From Verrucomicrobiota bacterium (lineage in GTDB: Bacteria; Verrucomicrobiota; Verrucomicrobiia; Methylacidiphilales; Verrucolacustridaceae): a stretch of DNA of 28,973 nt. The notes beneath the pieces are model-generated. The model did no database searches, was not told the DNA's origin, and worked only from the letters and a program-made list of their open reading frames with translations. Made by a program: the position numbers and the translations under genes. The stretch lies in NCBI GenBank assembly GCA_016876055.1, contig VHDM01000003.1, positions 1 through 28,973 on the forward strand. The letters are read 5' to 3'. Shown here piece after piece: positions 6,196 to 13,530 of this stretch (positions are counted from its first letter, which is position 1; each line of letters opens with the position of its first letter).

Positions 6196-7686
6196 CTAAC
6201 GGATGGACAGAACCACACCGGCGAGTGCAATGACCGCGATGATCACCAACAGCCAGGCGATCTGACGCTCGGAAATCGTATTCCCCCCGCCAACCATAGC
6301 CGTACTCCGTCCCTTGATCTTGCCCTTGCGGAGAAAACCGTCGTAGTGGCGCTGTAAAAGGTAGGTTTCCGCCTGGCGCATCGTGTCGAGCATCACCCCG
6401 ACGATGATCAGCAGACCGGTGCCGCCAAAGAACTGGGCCGTGATGCTGGGAATTCCCAGAAAGTTCTGCACTACCATGGGGAGGACCGCCAAAAAGGTCA
6501 GAAAAATGGCCCCGGCAAAGGTTAGGCGGGTCATGGAGTAATCGAGAAATTGGGCGGTGGTTTCCCCCGGGCGCACCCCGGGGACAAATCCCCCATGCCG
6601 CTTCATGTCATCGGCAATCTGGATCGGGTTGAAAACCATCGCCACCCAGAAATAGGAAAAGAAAAAAATCATTCCGGCATAAAGAGCGTAGTGCAGCCAG
6701 CCGGATGCCAGCATGGCGGCGATTTTGTTGGCCGTGGGTGAGCCGGGGAACAGGAAACCGAGGATACTGGCCGGAAAGAGCAGGATCGCGCTGGCGAAAA
6801 TGATCGGCATGACCCCGGCGTAATTTACCTTGAGAGGAAGAAAGGACGTTTGACCTCCGTAGACCCGGTTTCCCCTCACCTGCTTGGCGTACTGGACGCT
6901 GACTTTCCTCACGGCCTGCGTCAGGGCGATCGTGGAAGCGATCACCGCAAACAGGAAGGCCAACAATAGAAAGAGCACGAAGGGACTGATGGGCTCCTGG
7001 CCACTCCCCGCCGGAGGCACAAACACCTGCCAACCCGCCACCAGGGCCGCCGGCAACCGGGCCACGATTCCCACGGTGATGATCAGGGAGATTCCGTTCC
7101 CGATGCCCTTGTCGGTGATCTGCTCCCCGATCCACATCAGAAACATGGTCCCGGCAGTCAAAGTGATCACCGTCATGACCCGAAAGGCGATCCCCGGCTC
7201 GGGCACCAGCGGACCCATCCGTTGAATCACCTGGTCAATGCCCGAAAAAATCGGGATGTTGGCGGGGTTTTCAAAGCTGACCGCCAGCAGATATCCCTGA
7301 ACCACGCAAAGGATCAGGGTGCCGATTCGGGTGTACTGGGTGATTTTCTGCCGGCCCCCCTCCTCCCGGACCATCTTGCCCAAGGATGGAATCACGCCCG
7401 TGGCCAGCTGCATGACAATGCTGGCGCTGATATAGGGCATGATCGTCAGGGAAAAAATCGCGCAATTCTCAAGGGCGCCGCCGCTGAACAAATTAAAAAG
7501 GCCGATGACGCTGCCCTGATCCTGCGAATCAATCACCTGCTTGAAAAATTCCCCAAGCACCAGCGGGTTGATCCCCGGGCACGGGATGGAGGCGCCAATC
7601 CGAACCACCACCACCAGCGCGAGTGTGAAGATGATGCGCTGCCGAAGCTCCGGAATCTTGAAACAATTGATGAGGGCTTGGAGCAT
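6196..7686 (-). CDS. secY: Preprotein translocase subunit SecY with extra C-terminal hydrophobic segment
   Basis: SecY forms the protein-conducting channel of the inner membrane. Ten hydrophobic helices are visible in the expected order, from RIIFTLALVVVVRIGASIP (TM1) to GTGLLIIVGVMLDTMRQ (TM10), with the TM2 region PYISASIVMQL and the C5-loop sequence KRHGGFVPGVRPG. The usual end after TM10 is here HYDGFLRKGKIKGR. The protein then continues with about 35 residues and a further hydrophobic stretch (471-496, ending in ALAGVVLSIR), giving 496 residues against roughly 430-445 for most. The gene follows rplO by 22 nt. Confidence 0.97.
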   Translation of the reverse strand: MLQALINCFKIPELRQRIIFTLALVVVVRIGASIPCPGINPLVLGEFFKQVIDSQDQGSVIGLFNLFSGGALENCAIFSLTIMPYISASIVMQLATGVIPSLGKMVREEGGRQKITQYTRIGTLILCVVQGYLLAVSFENPANIPIFSGIDQVIQRMGPLVPEPGIAFRVMTVITLTAGTMFLMWIGEQITDKGIGNGISLIITVGIVARLPAALVAGWQVFVPPAGSGQEPISPFVLFLLLAFLFAVIASTIALTQAVRKVSVQYAKQVRGNRVYGGQTSFLPLKVNYAGVMPIIFASAILLFPASILGFLFPGSPTANKIAAMLASGWLHYALYAGMIFFFSYFWVAMVFNPIQIADDMKRHGGFVPGVRPGETTAQFLDYSMTRLTFAGAIFLTFLAVLPMVVQNFLGIPSITAQFFGGTGLLIIVGVMLDTMRQAETYLLQRHYDGFLRKGKIKGRSTAMVGGGNTISERQIAWLLVIIAVIALAGVVLSIR

Positions 7687-7708
7687 GGCCCGGCCTCGGA
7701 CGGTCCGT

Positions 7709-8155
7709 TTAGGACTTTACGAGGGTGAGTTTGCCACCCGCAGCCTCAAGGGCGATTTTCGCCGAACCGCTGACCGCATGGACTTCCAGAATCAGGTTCT
7801 TCGGCTTCAGTTTGCCGCCCCCGAGGAGTTTCACCCCGTCCCAGCTTCCTTTGACCAGGCCGCGGGCGCGCAATCCGGCCTCGTCCACCTTGGCACCATC
7901 CGGAAACGCCCCAAGCGTTTCGAGATTCACCGGGGCGTAACGGGTTGCAAAATCCTTATTATTGAAGCCACGCTTGGGAATACGCCGAATGAGGGGCATC
8001 TGACCGCCCTCAAAGCCGAGGCGGATGCTACCTCCGGAACGGGCTTTCTGGCCCTTGTGACCCTTGCCGGAGGTTTTGCCGTGGCCGGAACTTTCGCCGC
8101 AGCCCACTCGTTTCCGCCGATGCCGGGCGCCGGGGCGAGGAATCGTGGTGCTCAT
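7709..8155 (-). CDS. rplO: 50S ribosomal protein uL15
   Basis: uL15 is a late-assembling 23S rRNA binder. The glycine-rich N-terminal motif GHGKTSGKGHKGQKARSG (about 24-41) and the segment FEGGQMPLIRRIPKRGF are diagnostic, and the 148-residue length is normal. The start codon overlaps the rpsE stop by one base (TGATG). In many bacteria rpmD (uL30) lies between rpsE and rplO; the one-base overlap shows it is absent here. Confidence 0.97.
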   Translation of the reverse strand: MSTTIPRPGARHRRKRVGCGESSGHGKTSGKGHKGQKARSGGSIRLGFEGGQMPLIRRIPKRGFNNKDFATRYAPVNLETLGAFPDGAKVDEAGLRARGLVKGSWDGVKLLGGGKLKPKNLILEVHAVSGSAKIALEAAGGKLTLVKS

Positions 8156-8778
8156 CAGGCGTCCTTTCCTTTTTCGGGCTTCTTCTTGCCGCGGGTCTCC
8201 AGAATCTGGGATCGGGTCCGCAACCGGGAAAGTGCATCCACGGTGGCCTTCACCACGTTGGCGGGATTGCTGGAGCCCATCGACTTGGCCAGAATATCCT
8301 TCACTCCGGCCGCCTCGAGCACGGCCCGGACGCCGCCCCCGGCGATCAGGCCGGTACCAAGCGAAGCGGGACGCAGTAAGACTTTTCCGCCCCCAAATGC
8401 CCCGGTCACCTCATGGGGAATAGTGCTGGGTCCAATCTGGTAACCATGCAGATTTTTCTTCGCGTTTTCTGTGGCCTTACGGATCGCTTCGGCCACTTCC
8501 CGGGCCTTGCCGAAACCCACGCCCACTTTCCCCTTGTTGTCCCCCACGACGAGCAAGGCGCTGAAGCTGAAGCGGCGACCCCCCTTGACCACCTTGGCGC
8601 ACCGGTTCACAAACACGACTTTCTCAAACATGTCGGAAGGCGTGCGGGTGCGGTCCCGGCGGGAGACGACCGGCTCAGCCGTCGGGATGAACTCGGAGGT
8701 CTTGGAAAAGGCCTTTTCCGGAACGGCTTCCACGGTTTTGGGCGCTTCGGTTTCTGGAGTTGCGGGAGCTGAACTCAT
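8155..8778 (-). CDS. rpsE: 30S ribosomal protein uS5 with N-terminal extension
   Basis: uS5 helps form the mRNA entry channel and affects decoding accuracy. The double-stranded RNA-binding fold begins near residue 51 (FEKVVFVNRCAKVVKGGRRF). The C-terminal domain includes GTGLIAGGGVRAVLEAAG and KSMGSSNPANVVKAT. About 48 residues rich in Ala, Pro, Thr and Glu precede the core, and a Lys-rich tail of about 12 ends the 207-residue protein; typical length is 160-170. The ATG at 8778 lies 13 nt after rplR and gives the only in-frame start close to it. Confidence 0.97.
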   Translation of the reverse strand: MSSAPATPETEAPKTVEAVPEKAFSKTSEFIPTAEPVVSRRDRTRTPSDMFEKVVFVNRCAKVVKGGRRFSFSALLVVGDNKGKVGVGFGKAREVAEAIRKATENAKKNLHGYQIGPSTIPHEVTGAFGGGKVLLRPASLGTGLIAGGGVRAVLEAAGVKDILAKSMGSSNPANVVKATVDALSRLRTRSQILETRGKKKPEKGKDA

Positions 8779-8791
8779 TCTGCCTTCCTTC

Positions 8792-9154
8792 CTAAAATTT
8801 TAGGCCGGCCTGCCGGGCGGCTTCGGCAAAGGCCTTGACCTTGCCTTGATAAAGAAAACCACCCCGGTCAAACACCACGGCGGAAATGCCTTGGGAGGAG
8901 GCTTTTTCTGCCAGCGCCTTGCCCACCTGGGCCGCACCCTTGGCGTTGGGCTTGGCACCCTTGTGGGACTCCTGGGTTGTCGCCACCGCCGCGAGGGTTT
9001 TTCCCGCCGTGTCGTCGATGAGCTGGGCGTAAATGTGTTTGCCGGTAAAGGCCACACAAAGGCGGGGCTTGCCGGTCTGTCCGCGGACCCGCAGGCGAAT
9101 CCGGGCATGGATCCGGTGGCGGCGCTCGCGACGATGCTTGGACGGATTAGGCAT
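8792..9154 (-). CDS. rplR: 50S ribosomal protein uL18
   Basis: uL18 binds 5S rRNA with uL5 and places it in the central protuberance. The basic N-terminus (KHRRERRHRIHARIR), the strand GKPRLCVAFTGKHIYAQLID and the end FDRGGFLYQGKVKAFAEAAR are family hallmarks, and the 120-residue length is normal. It lies 6 nt after rplF and 13 nt before rpsE. Confidence 0.97.
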   Translation of the reverse strand: MPNPSKHRRERRHRIHARIRLRVRGQTGKPRLCVAFTGKHIYAQLIDDTAGKTLAAVATTQESHKGAKPNAKGAAQVGKALAEKASSQGISAVVFDRGGFLYQGKVKAFAEAARQAGLKF

Positions 9155-9160
9155 GATGAA

Positions 9161-9709
9161 TTAGGCCGACTTGCTCTGCGCAGTCTTGCCCTCCTTGCGG
9201 CGGATGATTTCGCCGGCAAAACGGACACCCTTCCCCTTGTAAGGCTCGGGCGGATAATAACCCCGGATGTCGGCCGCCACGGCTCCGACCAGTTGCTTGT
9301 CGACGCCTTCGATGGTGAGTTGGGTATTTTCCGTCACCGTCACCTTGATCTCCGGCGGCACGGGATAATCAATCGGATGGGACTTGCCGAGATTCAGCAC
9401 CAGTTTTTTCCCCTGCAAATTGGCTTTGAAGCCGACCCCGTGGATTTCAAGTTTTTTGGTGTACCCCGTGGCCACGCCCTCCACCACGTTTTTCACGAGG
9501 CTACGGGCCAAGCCGTGGAGCGAGCGGGCTTCGCGATCCTCGGCGTCCCGCACCAGAAGGATTTGGTTCTTGTCCAGTTTGGCGCTGATTCGCGGAGGCA
9601 GGTCCAACCCCAGTTTGCCTTTGGGGCCCTCTGCCTTGAGGCGCGACCCCTCCAGGGCCACCTTGACGTTGGCCGGAACGGTCACCGGGGCTTTGCCAAT
9701 GCGGGACAT
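9161..9709 (-). CDS. rplF: 50S ribosomal protein uL6
   Basis: uL6 lies near the GTPase-associated centre next to the sarcin-ricin loop. It begins MSRIGKAPVTVPANVKV. The second of its two related domains ends with the diagnostic PPEPYKGKGVRFAGEIIRRK. The 182-residue length is typical. The ATG overlaps the rpsH stop by one base (TAATG). Confidence 0.98.
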   Translation of the reverse strand: MSRIGKAPVTVPANVKVALEGSRLKAEGPKGKLGLDLPPRISAKLDKNQILLVRDAEDREARSLHGLARSLVKNVVEGVATGYTKKLEIHGVGFKANLQGKKLVLNLGKSHPIDYPVPPEIKVTVTENTQLTIEGVDKQLVGAVAADIRGYYPPEPYKGKGVRFAGEIIRRKEGKTAQSKSA

Positions 9710-10107
9710 TACCAGACCACGAGGAGAAGCTCCCCGCCCACATTCTGTTTCTTGGCCTCATCCCCGCTCAACACCCCGCGCGGGGTGGAAAGAATCGGCA
9801 CGCCCAAACCGCCCAAATACTTCGGGATTTCCCGGGATCCCACGTAGCGGCGCAAACCGGGCTTGGACAGACGCTTGATGCAGGTGATCGCCCGCCCCTG
9901 GCGGGTCCGCGCGGCCTTAAGCGTGATGTGAAAGTCAGCGTGACCGGCATCTTTCTTCAGCTCGAAATCTTCGATAAATCCTTCCTTTTTCAGGATGGAG
10001 AGAATGTCTCCCCGCATGCGGGAGTGAGGCGCCCTCACCCGCTTCAAGCCGGCCACAGAGCCGTTGCGGAGGATGGTCAGAAAATCAGCAAGGGGATCGG
10101 TCATCAT
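9709..10107 (-). CDS. rpsH: 30S ribosomal protein uS8
   Basis: uS8 binds the central domain of 16S rRNA and in E. coli represses the spc operon by binding near rplE. The start is set at the ATG at 10107 (MMTDPLADFLTILRN), the family's usual N-terminus; an open frame to 10122 adds five unlikely residues that overlap rpsN. The C-terminal signature GVPILSTPRGVLSGDEAKKQ with NVGGELLLVVW is clear. The length is 132 residues. The ATG at 10104 is an equally good start within the same family pattern. Confidence 0.96.
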   Translation of the reverse strand: MMTDPLADFLTILRNGSVAGLKRVRAPHSRMRGDILSILKKEGFIEDFELKKDAGHADFHITLKAARTRQGRAITCIKRLSKPGLRRYVGSREIPKYLGGLGVPILSTPRGVLSGDEAKKQNVGGELLLVVW

Positions 10108-10115
10108 AAAAATGC

Positions 10116-10301
10116 TTACCAACTGGCCTTGGTGACGCCGGGAATCTCACCCTTCAGGGCCATTTCCCGGAACTGGATCCGGCTGATCCCGAACCGCCCG
10201 AGGTAGGCACGCCGCCGCCCGGTGATCGAGCACCGGTTGTATTTCCGGCTCGGAAACTTCGCCTTTTTCTTTTGCTTAAGCCGCCAGCACTTCTTGGCCA
10301 T
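10116..10301 (-). CDS. rpsN: 30S ribosomal protein uS14, short form without zinc ligands
   Basis: uS14 binds in the 30S head. At 61 residues with the end GEIPGVTKASW it has the size and C-terminus of the short zinc-type protein. The four zinc positions (24, 27, 40, 43) read Cys, Thr, Ser and Gln, so only one ligand remains. The start MAKKCWRLKQ at 10301 lies inside the 3' end of rplE, overlapping it by 26 nt in another frame. A longer open frame upstream to 10433 is rplE read out of phase and is not used. rpsH follows after 8 nt. Confidence 0.95.
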   Translation of the reverse strand: MAKKCWRLKQKKKAKFPSRKYNRCSITGRRRAYLGRFGISRIQFREMALKGEIPGVTKASW

Positions 10302-10890
10302 TGGTTTTCTCCTTGGGGGCCGCCTTGGCGGCGTCCGGCGCGTGGGAACGTTCGATGAACGGCATGCCCATGCGCAGCAGCATTTCCCGGGTTTCTTCCC
10401 GGTCTTTGCCCGTGGTGACAAAAGTGACGTCAAACCCGAGATTCCGCTTCACCTTGTCCAATTCGATTTCGGGGAAAATGGTGTGATCCTTCACGCCCAG
10501 CGTATAGCCACCGCGGCCGTCAAACCCTCCGTTCGGCACCCCGCGAAAGTCACGGATGCGGGGAAGCGCCATCCGGGTGAACCGCAGAAAAAATTCATAC
10601 ATCCGCTTGCCGCGGAGGGTCACCTTGCAGCCGATCTCCTGATGCAGGCGGAGTTTGAAGTTGGAAATGCTCTTTTTGGATCGGGTCTTCACTGGCTTTT
10701 GCCCGGAAACCAAGGTCAGGTCATGGAGAGCGTCTTCCAAGGCCGCTTTGACATCCTGGGACGAACCGGTGGAGCAATTCACCACGATCTTTTCGAGCTT
10801 CGGCACCTGCTGGATGTTCTGGTAGTTCCGCCCCTGCATCATCGCCGGGACGACTTCCTTGACATACAGTTTCTTGAGATCGCACTCCAT
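10276..10890 (-). CDS. rplE: 50S ribosomal protein uL5 with C-terminal tail
   Basis: uL5 binds 5S rRNA and contacts the P-site tRNA elbow. Conserved segments include SNFKLRLHQEIGCKVTLRG, the PRIRDFRGV motif and GGYTLGVKDHTIFPEI. The usual end (EEAREMLLRMGMPF type) is followed by about 25 extra residues rich in Ala and Lys, giving 204 instead of about 180. The last 26 nt of this tail also encode the start of rpsN in another frame. It begins 3 nt after rplX. Confidence 0.97.
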   Translation of the reverse strand: MECDLKKLYVKEVVPAMMQGRNYQNIQQVPKLEKIVVNCSTGSSQDVKAALEDALHDLTLVSGQKPVKTRSKKSISNFKLRLHQEIGCKVTLRGKRMYEFFLRFTRMALPRIRDFRGVPNGGFDGRGGYTLGVKDHTIFPEIELDKVKRNLGFDVTFVTTGKDREETREMLLRMGMPFIERSHAPDAAKAAPKEKTNGQEVLAA

Positions 10891-10893
10891 GGC

Positions 10894-11184
10894 TTATTTC
10901 TTGCCCTTGGCGGGCTTCTCCTTCCCCTTTTTATCATCCCGCTTGCCGATGGCCGGGCGATGCACGAGCCGCACGTTGGAAACATGAATGGTGCCCTCGC
11001 GCTCGATGACCCCGCCCTTCGGGTTGTCTTGGGTCGGACGAACGTGCCGCTTGATCAGGTTAACGCCCTCAATCAGCACCCGATGGTCGTCGGTTTTCAC
11101 TTCAAGGATTTTTCCCTTGCGACCCCGATGGGCCCCGGTGATTACCTCCACCTCATCCCCTTTGTGCACGTGGAAGGAATTCAT
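10894..11184 (-). CDS. rplX: 50S ribosomal protein uL24
   Basis: uL24 starts assembly of the 50S subunit at the 5' end of 23S rRNA. The KOW motif (HKGDEVEVITGAHRGRKGKI, about 7-26) and VEGVN-type strand (LIEGVNLIKRHVRPTQDNPK) identify it. It has 96 residues with a Lys-rich end (KKGKEKPAKGKK). The ATG overlaps the rplN stop by one base (TGATG). Confidence 0.97.
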   Translation of the reverse strand: MNSFHVHKGDEVEVITGAHRGRKGKILEVKTDDHRVLIEGVNLIKRHVRPTQDNPKGGVIEREGTIHVSNVRLVHRPAIGKRDDKKGKEKPAKGKK

Positions 11185-11549
11185 CAGATAACCTCCGGGG
11201 CCAGCGAAACGATCTTCATGAAATTTTTTTCCCGTAACTCGCGGGCGACCGGGCCAAAGATCCGGGTGCCGCGTGGATTTTGGTCCTTGTCGATAATCAC
11301 CGCCGCATTGGTGTCAAAGCGCAGGTAAGACCCATCCGGCCGGCGAACCGGGAAGCGGGTGCGGACCACCACCGCCCGGACCACTTCGCTCTTCTTGACG
11401 GTGCCATCCGGAGCCGCCTCCTTGACATTGGCGGTGATCACGTCCCCCACCCGCGCGAAACTGGTTTTGCGGCCAATCACGCCAATCATCGTCGCCTTGC
11501 GGGCGCCCGTATTGTCGGCGATATCCACCCAGGAACGAATCTGGATCAC
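11184..11549 (-). CDS. rplN: 50S ribosomal protein uL14
   Basis: uL14 lies at the subunit interface next to bL19. It is 121 residues, beginning MIQIRSWVDIADNTGARKA when the GTG at 11549 is read as initiator Met. That GTG overlaps the rpsQ stop as GTGA. The frame is open upstream to 11933, but that part is rpsQ and rpmC read out of phase. Conserved segments include GDVITANVKEAAPDGTVKK and the end GPVARELREKNFMKIVSLAPEV. Confidence 0.96.
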   Translation of the reverse strand: MIQIRSWVDIADNTGARKATMIGVIGRKTSFARVGDVITANVKEAAPDGTVKKSEVVRAVVVRTRFPVRRPDGSYLRFDTNAAVIIDKDQNPRGTRIFGPVARELREKNFMKIVSLAPEVI

Positions 11550-11833
11550 GGGTTTGCCCCCACCGAGGTTTCCGCCTGGGCAATCACCTCCACCAGCTGC
11601 CAGCGTTTTAACTTGCTGAGCGGTCGACATTCCGCAATGCGCACCGTGTCGCCTTGCTTCGCTTTCTTGTCGCCATCGTGAGCGTAGAACTTCTTCTGAA
11701 ATTTCACGATTTTTTTGTACTGGGGGTGCGGAAACCGGCGCTCCACCCGCACCACGATGGTCTTGTCCATCTTGGCGGAAATCACCTGCCCGATCCGCTC
11801 CTTCAAGACCACGTGGGATTCGCCGGCGCTCAT
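11546..11833 (-). CDS. rpsQ: 30S ribosomal protein uS17
   Basis: uS17 is an early 16S rRNA 5'-domain binder with an OB fold. The hallmark is KERIGQVISAKMDKTIVVRV followed by FPHPQYKKIVK and DGDKKAKQGDTVRIAECRPL. The 95-residue length is slightly longer than average, with a short non-conserved tail. It overlaps rpmC by 4 nt (ATGA) upstream and rplN by 4 nt (GTGA) downstream. Confidence 0.97.
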   Translation of the reverse strand: MSAGESHVVLKERIGQVISAKMDKTIVVRVERRFPHPQYKKIVKFQKKFYAHDGDKKAKQGDTVRIAECRPLSKLKRWQLVEVIAQAETSVGANP

Positions 11834-12042
11834 CGTTTGCCTTTCCCTGCGGCGGCCTGCTGAGCCTCGCTCTTGGCGGTCTCCATCCGGGCCAAAGTGC
11901 GCCGGATTTCACGGAGTCGGTTGGGCTTTTCAAGCTGGCCGGTGGTCTGCTGGACGCGCAGCTGGAACCGCTCCCGGCGGAGTTCCTCCGCCTTGCGTCC
12001 CAGCTCGGCCTCTTTCAGCCCACGGATCTCTTCCATCTTCAA
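11830..12042 (-). CDS. rpmC: 50S ribosomal protein bL29/uL29
   Basis: This small protein sits at the peptide exit near the trigger factor dock. It is a two-helix protein of 70 residues, with ELRRERFQLRVQQTTGQLEK and PNRLREIRRTLARMET matching the family pattern (usual start IRGLKEAEL type). A short Ala/Lys tail follows. It overlaps rplP and rpsQ by 4 nt each. The second in-frame ATG, two codons in, could also be used. Confidence 0.96.
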   Translation of the reverse strand: MKMEEIRGLKEAELGRKAEELRRERFQLRVQQTTGQLEKPNRLREIRRTLARMETAKSEAQQAAAGKGKR

Positions 12043-12464
12043 AAGATCAACCTCCTCGCGCGGCTCACAAAACGGTTACGCATTGGCAACTTGCTCGCGG
12101 CCAGCCGGAAACATTCCCGCGCGTCCGCTTCGGCCAGACCGTCGAGCTCGAAAATAATAGTCCCGGGCTTGATGACAGCCACCCAAAATTCCGGCTGTCC
12201 TTTCCCCTTTCCCATGCGGGTTTCCGGCGGGCGGGCAGTCACGGACTTGTCCGGAAACACCCGGATCCAGAGCTTTCCGCGGCGGTTCATGTTGCGGGTC
12301 AAGGCCACCCGGGCCGCCTCGATCTGGATGTTCGTCAGCCAGCACCGCTCCAGGGACTGCAGGCCGTAGGAACCGAAGGAAAGGTGGATATTCCGGGAGG
12401 CAAAACCCTTGCGGCTACCCCGCTGGGTTTTGCGGAACTTCACGCGTTTGGGAATCAGCGGCAT
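12039..12464 (-). CDS. rplP: 50S ribosomal protein uL16
   Basis: uL16 helps shape the A-site tRNA position at the peptidyl transferase centre. The N-terminus MPLIPKRVKFRKTQRG, the segment RGKLWIRVFPDKSVTARPPE, and RMGKGKGQPEFWVAVIKPG are diagnostic. The length, 141 residues, is typical. It follows rpsC by 3 nt and overlaps rpmC by 4. Confidence 0.98.
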   Translation of the reverse strand: MPLIPKRVKFRKTQRGSRKGFASRNIHLSFGSYGLQSLERCWLTNIQIEAARVALTRNMNRRGKLWIRVFPDKSVTARPPETRMGKGKGQPEFWVAVIKPGTIIFELDGLAEADARECFRLAASKLPMRNRFVSRARRLIF

Positions 12465-12467
12465 GAC

Positions 12468-13097
12468 TTAATTCCCCTCTCCCTGGCAAATCCAGACCTT
12501 GACGCCAATTTTACCCGCCACCGTGTGGGCTTCCGCAAAACCGTAATCAATGTTGGCCCGGAGGGTGTGCAGCGGAACTTTCCCCTCGTGGTACTGCTCC
12601 GACCGGGCGATTTCCCCGCCGCCCAGTCGCCCCCCCACGCGGATTTTTACGCCGGCGGCCCCAAAATCCAGGGCTGTCTGCATCGCCTTTTTCACCGCCC
12701 GCCGGAAGGAAACCCGCCGCTCCAATTGCAGGGCGATGTTCTCCGCCACGAGTTGGGCATCCAGTTCGGGGTTCTTGATCTCTTTCACGTCGATCAGGAC
12801 TTCCCGTTCCGGGGTCAGGGCCTGGGTCTCCTCGCGCAGCTTATCCAGCTCGCTAGCCTTGCGACCGATCACCAGGCCGGGCCGGGCGGTGTGCAGGGTC
12901 ACGCGCACACGGTTGGAGGCCCGCTCAATCACCACTTTGGAAATGGCCGCACTTTCCAGCCGCTTCTTGATGAAGTTGCGAATGGTGTAATCCTCGTGCA
13001 GGAACACGGGAAAATTCTTTTTGTCGGCATACCAGATCGAGCGCCAATTGCGCTGCACCGGAAGCCGGAAACCGACGGGGTTGGTCTTTTGTCCCAT
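12468..13097 (-). CDS. rpsC: 30S ribosomal protein uS3
   Basis: uS3 lines the mRNA entry tunnel. The start MGQKTNPVGFRLPVQRNW is universal for bacterial uS3. The KH domain has RPGLVIGRKASELDKLRE; the usual GxxG is followed by Gly, here Ala. The C-terminal domain shows GAAGVKIRVGGRLGGGEIAR and the end ADIDYG-type (LRANIDYGFAEAHT). It is 209 residues. It starts 4 nt after rplV and ends 3 nt before rplP. Confidence 0.98.
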   Translation of the reverse strand: MGQKTNPVGFRLPVQRNWRSIWYADKKNFPVFLHEDYTIRNFIKKRLESAAISKVVIERASNRVRVTLHTARPGLVIGRKASELDKLREETQALTPEREVLIDVKEIKNPELDAQLVAENIALQLERRVSFRRAVKKAMQTALDFGAAGVKIRVGGRLGGGEIARSEQYHEGKVPLHTLRANIDYGFAEAHTVAGKIGVKVWICQGEGN

Positions 13098-13101
13098 AAA
13101 A

Positions 13102-13530
13102 TTATTCCTTGGGCGAGGCCTTCGCCTTGGCGGGTTTCTTTTCCTTGGACTCTTTCTTCACCTTGGACTGGCTCTCCTCGGCCGAGGCTTCCTTCAGCGT
13201 GATCCGGATGTGGCTGGTCCGTTTGCGAATCGGACCGGCACTTCCGCGGGCTTTGGGTTGAAACCGGTGGAAAGTGGGGCCTTCTCCCACCTGGACTTCG
13301 TGCACCACCAGTTTTTCGGCCGGAATGGAGAGCTGGCTCTCCGCGTTAGCCACGGCCGAACGTAGGGTCTGCACGAGCAGACGCGCGGACTTTTGCGGGG
13401 CAAAGCGCAGTCGGGCATCGGCTTCGGGGGCCGCCAAGCCCCGCAGGCAGCGGGCAATATCGCGGATCTTGAAAGCCGACATCCGGGCGTATTTCATTTC
13501 TGCGCGGGCGAGGCGGGTCTCCGTGCTCAT
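13102..13530 (-). CDS. rplV: 50S ribosomal protein uL22
   Basis: uL22 lines the exit tunnel with a long beta-hairpin. The core begins MKYARMSAFKIRDIARCLRG and includes SAVANAESQLSIPAEKLVV. The loop and strand FQPKARGSAGPIRKRTSHIR (about 90-109) mark the tunnel hairpin. A Lys/Glu/Ala tail of about 28 residues extends it to 142. Its ATG overlaps the stop of the exported protein gene by 4 nt (ATGA). Only a weak GAGAA precedes the start, so it likely depends on translation of that upstream gene. Confidence 0.97.
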   Translation of the reverse strand: MSTETRLARAEMKYARMSAFKIRDIARCLRGLAAPEADARLRFAPQKSARLLVQTLRSAVANAESQLSIPAEKLVVHEVQVGEGPTFHRFQPKARGSAGPIRKRTSHIRITLKEASAEESQSKVKKESKEKKPAKAKASPKE

